Source: an uncultured Neisseriaceae bacterium | GTDB taxonomy: Bacteria; Pseudomonadota; Gammaproteobacteria; Burkholderiales; UBA11063 | Length of the DNA: 9,004 bases | Direction: 5' to 3' | Assembly: GCA_937952895.1 (NCBI GenBank) | Contig: CALFYC010000073.1 | Span: 1-9,004 of the forward strand | In this document: positions 5,822 through 9,004 of the stretch, piece by piece | Layout: the number at the start of each line of letters is the position of its first letter | Position numbering within the stretch: the stretch's first letter is position 1 | Program-made: the position numbers and the translations under genes | Notes under the pieces: generated by a model | What the model was told of the DNA's origin: nothing | The model's input: the letters and a program-made list of their open reading frames with translations, nothing else | The model's database searches: none

Positions 5822-5924
5822 ATTATTATGCAAGCAATATATTCAACATAATTTATACAGGCCATTAATTAATTTTAATGGCTCTGTAAGAGAATGTTAT
5901 TTGTTTTCTGCCAATCCTTTATAA
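5805..5924 (+). pseudogene. Severed C-terminal end of the GIY-YIG endonuclease
   Basis: In the +1 frame relative to the upstream ORF the sequence reads VAWDFELLCKQYIQHNL, then YRPLINFNGSVRECYLFSAN, then PL and TAA at 5922-5924. A 'WDFE..L...Y.P...F.GS.EC' ending is what T5orf172-type nucleases normally have, so this is the true C-terminus. Removing one base in GTTCGG (5798-5803), for example an extra T, would give a single frame of about 302 residues. The restored end overlaps the convergent DUF4326 gene by 28 bp. The frameshift may be a real mutation or a sequencing error. Confidence 0.8.
5861..5882. repeat. Inverted repeat at the convergent gene ends
   Basis: GCCATTAA (5861-5868) and TTAATGGC (5875-5882) form a perfect 8-bp stem. 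It is inside the severed endonuclease tail and 14 bp past the stop of the minus-strand DUF4326 gene. No T run follows in either direction, so it would be at best a weak terminator or an mRNA 3'-end stabiliser. Confidence 0.3.
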
Positions 5925-6262
5925 TAGTGTGCTGCTGCTATTATAGTGGAGCAATGGCAGATCTGTGGGGCGCAATAACAGTAGACTTGTTTATCAGCTA
6001 ATTTAATTAATTCTGTTATGTTAATCTTTCCCTGTCTTAAGTCATCTCTAAACTGTCTACGATGGAACACAACAGCTTCTTCTCTGCTTTTGACAACATT
6101 TTTTGCAGTAGTATTTGTTAAATGGGTAAATTGATTGCCCCATATACTTCCTCTGCCGCAATAAACAGCCTTAGATATATCATCTTTATACTTATTCAGT
6201 ATTTGGCTTTTATATGTCTCCATATTGCGTTGACATATTGTTAACTCTTCTTGAAAAGTCAT
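5897..6262 (-). CDS. DUF4326 domain protein
   Basis: 121 residues; GGAG lies 7 nt before the ATG and hairpin E 24 nt upstream. AVYCGRGSIWGNQF (32-45), the SREEAVVFHRRQF helix (59-71) and the C-terminal VYCYCAPQICHCSTI (93-107) are the standard DUF4326 signature (GR.S.WGNPF and CYCAP..CH). The Cys/His cluster at the C-terminus may bind metal. The family is common in phages and actinobacteria and has no established reaction. Residues 1-30 are an N-terminal addition to the core. It is alone in its unit; its 3' end converges on the endonuclease gene. Confidence 0.88.
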   Translation of the reverse strand: MTFQEELTICQRNMETYKSQILNKYKDDISKAVYCGRGSIWGNQFTHLTNTTAKNVVKSREEAVVFHRRQFRDDLRQGKINITELIKLADKQVYCYCAPQICHCSTIIAAAHYYKGLAENK

Positions 6263-6286
6263 AATAATTCTCCAGTTAATTTACTT

Positions 6287-6312
6287 GGCCTCAACATTTT
6301 ACTGTTGAGACC
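6287..6312 (-). promoter_or_regulatory. Leader stem-loop E
   Basis: Sense RNA pairs GGUCUCAACA with UGUUGAGGCC (10 bp, one U-G) around a 6-nt loop. It lies 24 nt before the ATG at 6262 and 8 bp after the stop of the small gene ending at 6321. TATATG stands just upstream on the minus strand. The two lowest pairs (CA/UG) extend the family stem while keeping complementarity. Confidence 0.7.
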
Positions 6313-6320
6313 ATATAGAT

Positions 6321-6515
6321 TTAACGTGCTTTATTGAGCGCTTCTTGTTCCAAATAGTTTTCAGCTGCAATTGGTTTTGGAAATTGCTTGTCGTATTCTT
6401 GTAATGCAATGTTTGCCATTTTTACTTCATTTATGTTGTGGCTAATTGCTGCAACATATACCGCTGCCCAAAAGTCACGTCTTGCTTGTTCATGCTCTCT
6501 ATAACGTTCACTCAT
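6321..6515 (-). CDS. Small phage hypothetical protein (FWAAVYVAAI type)
   Basis: 64 residues, with ATGA overlap with the macro domain gene, so translation is coupled. The sequence RRDFWAAVYVAAISHN...ANIALQEYDKQFP resembles, from memory, small phage proteins with a FW..A..AA....A...AD.AL..F..RF pattern, predicted to be a helical hairpin. No catalytic residues stand out. As the last gene of the AlkB/macro unit it could be an accessory factor, but there is no direct sign of this. Confidence 0.7.
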   Translation of the reverse strand: MSERYREHEQARRDFWAAVYVAAISHNINEVKMANIALQEYDKQFPKPIAAENYLEQEALNKAR

Positions 6516-6952
6516 GTTCTACTCCAAATATGTATATTGTCAGGTAATCTTTTAATGATTGGTTCTACATCTCTGTAGTTCAATCCACCATTACTGCAGC
6601 CTGGGACTGGCATATCAATACGTTCATAATTAGGTGCTATTTGAATTAACATTTCTGTTGAATATTCAATAAGCTCTAATGTACTTGGTAATTTCCAGTC
6701 AGTTTTAGTCTGAAAGGCTCCAACCTTGTAGTTTGATGATGCTAATACACCATACCATTGACCCACTTTGTTTATAGCTTGAATCTTATCCCCTAGTAGC
6801 TTAGGGAACATTGGAAATCTTTCCTTTGCTTCTTTGGCTATCCCTGCTCCCATTACAAGATGTCCAGCTTTGTTAAGAGTTGAATTACTTGTAAATAGAA
6901 GCAAGTTTGTATGTTCTAGCATTAGCCAAATATTGCCGTGACACGGTGTCAT
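6512..6952 (-). CDS. Macro domain protein (predicted ADP-ribose binding/hydrolysis)
   Basis: 146 residues. Macro domain marks: TSNSTLNKAGHLVMGAGIA (21-39), where the Asn and the GAGIA loop contact ADP-ribose, and MPVPGCSNGGLNY (114-126), the second loop around the phosphates, as in the PGxGNGGL of many phage macro proteins and of the DarG/TARG1-like group. YGVL and VGAFQTK lie between them as core strands. The domain fills the protein. Macro domains bind ADP-ribose and often remove it from proteins or DNA; the substrate here is unknown. GGAG lies 6 nt before the ATG, inside the last codons of the AlkB-like gene, 3 nt away. TGACAC and GTGTCA around the start codon can pair weakly and might tune translation. 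Confidence 0.88.
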   Translation of the reverse strand: MTPCHGNIWLMLEHTNLLLFTSNSTLNKAGHLVMGAGIAKEAKERFPMFPKLLGDKIQAINKVGQWYGVLASSNYKVGAFQTKTDWKLPSTLELIEYSTEMLIQIAPNYERIDMPVPGCSNGGLNYRDVEPIIKRLPDNIHIWSRT

Positions 6953-6955
6953 AAT

Positions 6956-7507
6956 TTACTCCTTATGATGACGATAAGTGATAGATATGCGTTCGCTTTT
7001 GCAACTTGGGTCTTTGCGAATGCAATGCTGATACAGAACTTGTGACATATTGCCCATTACTATTAGACTATTATGCGGTAGAACGATATTATGTTCTTGC
7101 TTAGTCTTTTTATTAATGAGTGTAAATGTACGTTCTGCACCGAGACTGATTGCAATGACGCGTGGGTTGTAGCCCAATTCTGGTTCGTCATCAGAATGCG
7201 CGCCAATACTTTGCTTGCCATCAGCGTATTTGTTTAACAATACACTGTCCCAATAATCAGCTGGGAAGCCAATCGCATTTGATGCAATTACAGCTATTTC
7301 TTGCAAGAATGCAGGGATATCTGTTGCAGGATGCGTAACACCGCTGTACGTGTATGTTTTGCCAAAGGCTACATTGGTACGAGGAGCATTGCGAAAGCCT
7401 TGCCATGGCAAGCTATGAAGCTGTGGCATCAATACTTGCAAGTGTGCATCGCTTAGCAAGTTGCGAACTATGCCAAAGTTTGCATTTGGTATATTTAGAT
7501 TATCCAT
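6956..7507 (-). CDS. alkB-like: AlkB-like 2-oxoglutarate/Fe(II) dioxygenase
   Basis: 183 residues, the length of a single AlkB catalytic domain. Motifs: PRTNVAFGKTYTYSG (42-56), LNKYADGKQSIGAHSDDE (91-108) with the iron ligands H104 and D106, and QHCIRKDPSCKSERISITYR (160-179) with H161 as third ligand and R173/R179 in the position of the AlkB 2-oxoglutarate and substrate arginines. The family oxidatively removes alkyl groups from nucleic-acid bases. Phage members may repair alkylated genomes or act on host RNA or modified bases. AAGG lies 10 nt before the ATG; element H and a terminator are just upstream. It leads the unit with the macro domain protein. Confidence 0.92.
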   Translation of the reverse strand: MDNLNIPNANFGIVRNLLSDAHLQVLMPQLHSLPWQGFRNAPRTNVAFGKTYTYSGVTHPATDIPAFLQEIAVIASNAIGFPADYWDSVLLNKYADGKQSIGAHSDDEPELGYNPRVIAISLGAERTFTLINKKTKQEHNIVLPHNSLIVMGNMSQVLYQHCIRKDPSCKSERISITYRHHKE

Positions 7508-7541
7508 TTACTATGAACCTTGTGATGACTAAAGTTAATTT

Positions 7542-7568
7542 GTTTCAACATTTTCCAAGAATTAAAAC
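7542..7568 (-). promoter_or_regulatory. Leader stem-loop H (divergent member)
   Basis: Sense RNA pairs GUUUUAA with UUGAAAC (7 bp, one U-G that would be a C-A mismatch on the plus strand). The loop holds TTGGAAAATG, so the core is GGAAAATGTTGAAAC, shared with elements G and I. It lies 34 nt before the ATG at 7507, and its upstream arm overlaps the T run of the terminator of the previous gene. Confidence 0.5.
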
Positions 7569-7588
7569 AGCCCCAAATAATGAGGCTG
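7560..7588 (-). terminator. Rho-independent terminator of the coiled-coil gene
   Basis: Minus strand: CAGCCTC pairs with GGGGCTG (7 bp, one T-G) around ATTATTT, followed at once by TTTTAATTCTT. It lies about 42 bp past the stop at 7630. It is the clearest terminator among the minus-strand genes. Confidence 0.7.
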
Positions 7589-7629
7589 AATTAATGCTAC
7601 TTAGTCAGAAGTAGCCACTGGAGGGTTGA

Positions 7630-8061
7630 TTAACGACCTGTTGAAACACCTTTACCTGCTGTGTTTTGAATACGCTCATGTCTGGCTTTTTCAATTTCAT
7701 CAGCTAAGCGCATTTCTGCTTCACGGCTTTTGCTGCGACGTTCATGCATTTCGATTTCGTGTTTACGATTTGCTTCATCGCGTTCACGTTCTGCTGCTTT
7801 TAGTGCTGCTTCACGTTCATGCCATTTTGCATCTTTGGTAGCTTGCATTGTGGCCATTACATTGACACTAGATAAGAACAAATTGTTTACAGATTCAATA
7901 ATGTCTTTATTGAATTTGCAAACAGTTGTTAATTCACTGTCTTCCATTTCTACATGGACTTTGGTGTCAATGATTAATTCATCTAATTTAATAGAAGAGC
8001 CGTCTTTGTTGGTAACGGTCAAGCCTTTGAGGCTGAATAAGCCAGTTGATTGGTCTTTCAT
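7630..8061 (-). CDS. Hypothetical protein with charged coiled-coil C-terminus
   Basis: 143 residues from ATG 8061 (MKDQSTGLFSLK); an in-frame GTG at 8073 is a less likely start because it removes the GAGAGTGAG ribosome site. Residues 1-70 look like a small beta domain (GLTVTNKDGSSIKLDELIIDTKV). Residues about 75-135 are a long, Arg/Glu/Lys-rich heptad helix (KWHEREAALKAAERERDEAN) with no membrane segment, suggesting an oligomer. It forms its own unit with element I upstream and a clear terminator downstream. Function unknown; structural, scaffold or nucleic-acid-associated roles are all possible. Confidence 0.78.
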   Translation of the reverse strand: MKDQSTGLFSLKGLTVTNKDGSSIKLDELIIDTKVHVEMEDSELTTVCKFNKDIIESVNNLFLSSVNVMATMQATKDAKWHEREAALKAAERERDEANRKHEIEMHERRSKSREAEMRLADEIEKARHERIQNTAGKGVSTGR

Positions 8062-8097
8062 AATAGTTCTCACTCTCGCGCATTAAGGAAAAGAAGT

Positions 8098-8128
8098 ACC
8101 CTTTATTTTCTTTAGTAGGACAAAGGGT
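8098..8128. repeat. Inverted repeat ACCCTTT/AAAGGGT
   Basis: Perfect 7-bp arms at 8098-8104 and 8122-8128 with a 17-base gap, in the leader between the coiled-coil gene and element I. It could be a second leader stem or an operator. No T run follows. Confidence 0.35.
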
Positions 8129-8145
8129 TGATAATAACCTACACA

Positions 8146-8178
8146 ATTAGTTTCAAAATTTTCCAATGATTTACTAAT
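8146..8178 (-). promoter_or_regulatory. Element I (divergent leader/promoter region)
   Basis: It carries the core GGAAAATTTTGAAAC on the minus strand, shared with G and H, between arms ATTAGT (8146-8151) and ACTAAT (8173-8178). It is the upstream element of the coiled-coil gene and overlaps the -35 region of the plus-strand promoter at 8160-8188, so the two directions may interfere or be co-regulated. Confidence 0.4.
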
Positions 8179-8188
8179 GTGCTATAAT
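8160..8188 (+). promoter_or_regulatory. Strong extended -10 promoter of the 56-residue gene
   Basis: TTTCCA (8160-8165), a 17-bp spacer and a perfect TATAAT (8183-8188) preceded by TGC, an extended -10. Transcription would begin near 8195, with AGGAG at 8209-8213 and ATG at 8221. It is the best sigma70-type promoter in the window and suggests early, host-polymerase expression. Confidence 0.75.
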
Positions 8189-8220
8189 ATTGCTAATTCA
8201 GACAATTTAGGAGATTATAA

Positions 8221-8391
8221 ATGTCTACATACGCATATGGTGCATATTTGGATAAGCCAATTAAAGCATCACAAAATAAGAATACAGCTAGAAATTATAG
8301 AGCTGCTAACCCTAATAAAAGTATTGGATTAGCTAAAAACAGTAAGAGAAAGATACCTAAAGAAATAGCAGATATGAGTGTGTGGGATTAG
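8221..8391 (+). CDS. Small basic protein, 56 residues, strongly expressed
   Basis: ATG at 8221 is 7 nt after AGGAG and behind an excellent promoter; the frame ends at TAG 8391. The sequence starts MSTYAYGAYLDKPIKASQNK, is rich in Lys, Arg and Asn, and ends with an acidic/aromatic EIADMSVWD. There is no membrane segment or Cys. Basic small phage proteins of this size often bind host proteins or nucleic acid, but the family is not recognised. It diverges from the coiled-coil gene and is the only apparently intact plus-strand gene. Confidence 0.75.
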   Translation: MSTYAYGAYLDKPIKASQNKNTARNYRAANPNKSIGLAKNSKRKIPKEIADMSVWD

Positions 8392-8397
8392 CATTCT

Positions 8398-8466
8398 TAC
8401 CGTTCATCGCTTATTTACTACCGTTTATCGGAAATATGCTTGACAGTTACAATAAAATGCTTGACA
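8398..8466 (+). repeat. 21-bp-phased direct repeats
   Basis: TACCGTTCATCG at 8398-8409 and TACCGTTTATCG at 8419-8430 are 21 bp apart; ATGCTTGACA at 8436-8445 and 8457-8466 are also 21 bp apart, and all four units fall on one 21-bp grid (8398, 8419, 8440, 8461). Two helical turns between copies suits a protein that binds one DNA face, such as an iteron-binding initiator or a repressor. Confidence 0.55.
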
Positions 8467-8468
8467 AT
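8440..8468 (+). promoter_or_regulatory. Tentative promoter within the repeats
   Basis: A perfect -35 TTGACA (8440-8445), a 17-bp spacer and GACAAT (8463-8468), a 4 of 6 match to the -10. It would start an RNA near 8475 that ends at the terminator at 8679. A second TTGACA at 8461 has no good -10 behind it. Confidence 0.35.
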
Positions 8469-8474
8469 AGAACC

Positions 8475-8679
8475 TTGAAAAACTTTCTTATTTAATTCTT
8501 TGCCACTTGTTAGCATGACAATACAGAGCTTGAACCGAACGAAGTGAAGGTGAAGCTCGCTGGCAAATTCGCAGTTGAATAAACCACAAACTAACCCAAA
8601 CCCTTAGCAAAGGGCTTATAGATTAACTTGATAACTTAAATAACTAACATAGACACTCGGCGTGTCTATTTTGCTTTTT
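8475..8679 (+). ncRNA. Candidate structured RNA of about 200 nt
   Basis: Nested pairings visible by eye: TTATTTAA (8488-8495) with TTGAATAA (8575-8582, one U-G), TTTGCCA (8499-8505) with TGGCAAA (8561-8567), and GAGCTT..ACC (8526-8536) with GGT.AAGCTC (8549-8558). A CCCTT/AAGGG hairpin and an intrinsic terminator follow. No protein is encoded. I do not recognise a known RNA family. It may equally be the 3' UTR of the 56-residue gene. Confidence 0.35.
8649..8679 (+). terminator. Rho-independent terminator
   Basis: ATAGACAC (8649-8656) pairs with GTGTCTAT (8662-8669) around TCGGC, followed by TTTGCTTTTT. This ends plus-strand transcription from the promoters at 8160 and 8440. Confidence 0.8.
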
Positions 8680-8736
8680 GTAGTGTCCTTTTAGCAAGAT
8701 GATTAGCTGAATAAGAGTAATTAAAGAAGTCAAGAG

Positions 8737-8757
8737 AAGACCTACGGAGTAGGTCTT
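8737..8757. terminator. 9-bp hairpin, probable terminator of the right-edge gene
   Basis: AAGACCTAC and GTAGGTCTT are perfect arms around GGA. Read on the minus strand it is 37 bp past the stop at 8795 and is followed by CTCTTGACTTC, so the U run is poor; on the plus strand TAAAA follows. Placed between convergent transcripts, it may act in both directions. Confidence 0.45.
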
Positions 8758-8794
8758 TAAAACGAGTAAGGAGCAAGAATTAGAATAATGCAAA

Positions 8795-8971
8795 CTAGGG
8801 ATGCTCTTTTTGAGTCCAAGTATTATTATCTAAAGCACTTTGACATTCTTCTTTGGTTTCAAAGTATTCAGACTCTCTAGAAATAGGTTCACCATTGTAC
8901 ATAGTTCCAATATAGTAACCATGAGCCGATTTGCACACTTGAATCTCTAATTCAAGTTGACAGTATTGCTT
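8795..8971 (-). CDS. Phage hypothetical protein, 5' end missing at the contig edge
   Basis: The genuine sequence begins at KQYCQLELEIQVCKSAHGYY, right after the adapter junction, and ends NTWTQKEHP with TAG at 8795. The five residues that could precede it (MLFRS) are translated adapter, so the apparent GTG start at 8986 is false and the true start lies outside the window. The part CKSAHGYYIGTMYNGEPISR, followed by ESEYFETKEECQSAL, resembles small phage hypothetical proteins with the pattern GYYIG...E.P.SRESgYF.T.EEAE.AL. No function is known. A hairpin at 8737-8757 follows. Confidence 0.7.
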   Translation of the reverse strand, partial: KQYCQLELEIQVCKSAHGYYIGTMYNGEPISRESEYFETKEECQSALDNNTWTQKEHP

Positions 8972-9004
8972 AGATCGGAAGAGCACACGTCTGAACTCCA
9001 GTCA
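8972..9004 (+). other. Illumina TruSeq adapter sequence
   Basis: The last 33 bases start AGATCGGAAGAGCACACG and end CTGAACTCCAGTCA, the standard TruSeq read-through adapter from its first base. This is not biological sequence. It shows that the contig was built from untrimmed short reads and that the right edge is an artificial end. Confidence 0.98.

Larger units (their letters stand above)
8392..8794. other. 403-bp non-coding stretch with repeats and stems
   Basis: No convincing gene. In order: two 12-bp direct repeats and two ATGCTTGACA repeats, both pairs with a 21-bp period (8398-8466); nested inverted repeats at 8488-8582; a small hairpin CCCTT/AAGGG at 8601-8614; an intrinsic terminator at 8649-8679; and a 9-bp hairpin at 8737-8757. 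The longest frame from an ATG with any structure is 10 codons (8514-8546). Candidates are a long 3' UTR of the small gene, an independent RNA gene, or a replication/control site. Confidence 0.6.

Noticed and set aside
918..6312. Leader hairpins as ordinary rho-independent terminators
   Set aside because: None is followed by a T run on the minus strand, and they lie close to starts of genes. A weak terminating effect cannot be ruled out.
918..6312. The repeated stems as a CRISPR array
   Set aside because: Copies are hundreds to thousands of bases apart with genes between them, so there is no repeat-spacer pattern.
7730..8086. Plus-strand frame of 118 codons
   Set aside because: It is the reverse complement of the charged coiled-coil gene; Ser/Ala/Arg-rich translation is typical for such a shadow.
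8392..8680. A retron or integron attC site
   Set aside because: No reverse transcriptase or integrase is present, and the inverted repeats do not match attC core sites.

Overview
The window looks like part of the accessory (early-type) region of an AT-rich tailed bacteriophage, probably from a metagenomic or raw short-read assembly. Support for this: small, tightly packed and mostly overlapping genes on one strand with strong Shine-Dalgarno sites, several families typical of phage accessory regions, a free-standing homing-endonuclease gene on the opposite strand, and no housekeeping genes. The host cannot be determined; the Shine-Dalgarno and sigma70-like signals only say bacterial. The last 33 bases (8972-9004) are an Illumina TruSeq adapter, so the right edge is an artefact and the last gene is cut there.

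Layout. Nearly all genes are on the minus strand and fall into short transcription units, read right to left: 8061-7630 (coiled-coil protein, followed by a terminator); 7507-6321 (AlkB-like dioxygenase, macro domain protein, small protein); 6262-5897 (DUF4326); 4886-4380 (SLOG/DprA-like); 4283-3343 (small protein plus Rossmann/DUF2325-like protein); 3267-2298 (four small genes, one a membrane protein); 2227-1466 (unknown 253-residue protein); a unit at about 1395-900 holding only mini-ORFs; and 887-1 (membrane protein, conserved phage hypothetical, partial gene). Plus-strand genes are a zinc-ribbon/GIY-YIG endonuclease with a frameshift (5015-5924) and a 56-residue basic protein with a strong promoter (8221-8391).

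The most striking structure is a family of stem-loops, one in the 5' leader of every minus-strand unit (nine in all), 24-41 nt before the first start codon where the hairpin is well formed. In five of them the stem reads GGYCTCAA...TTGAGRCC in the sense direction. The variable pair is U-G, C-G or U-A, so pairing survives only in the sense RNA, which points to an RNA-level role. This resembles the promoter/stem-loop cassettes (PeSLs) known from T4-type phages.

Several genes belong to families linked, firmly or by prediction, to ADP-ribose or nucleotide chemistry (macro domain, SLOG, DUF4326, a Rossmann protein) next to an AlkB-type nucleic-acid dealkylase. A role in countering NAD- or ADP-ribose-based host defences is an inference only.

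The right-hand 8392-8794 stretch has no convincing gene. It holds 21-bp-phased direct repeats, nested inverted repeats that could fold as an RNA of about 200 nt, an intrinsic terminator and a second strong hairpin.
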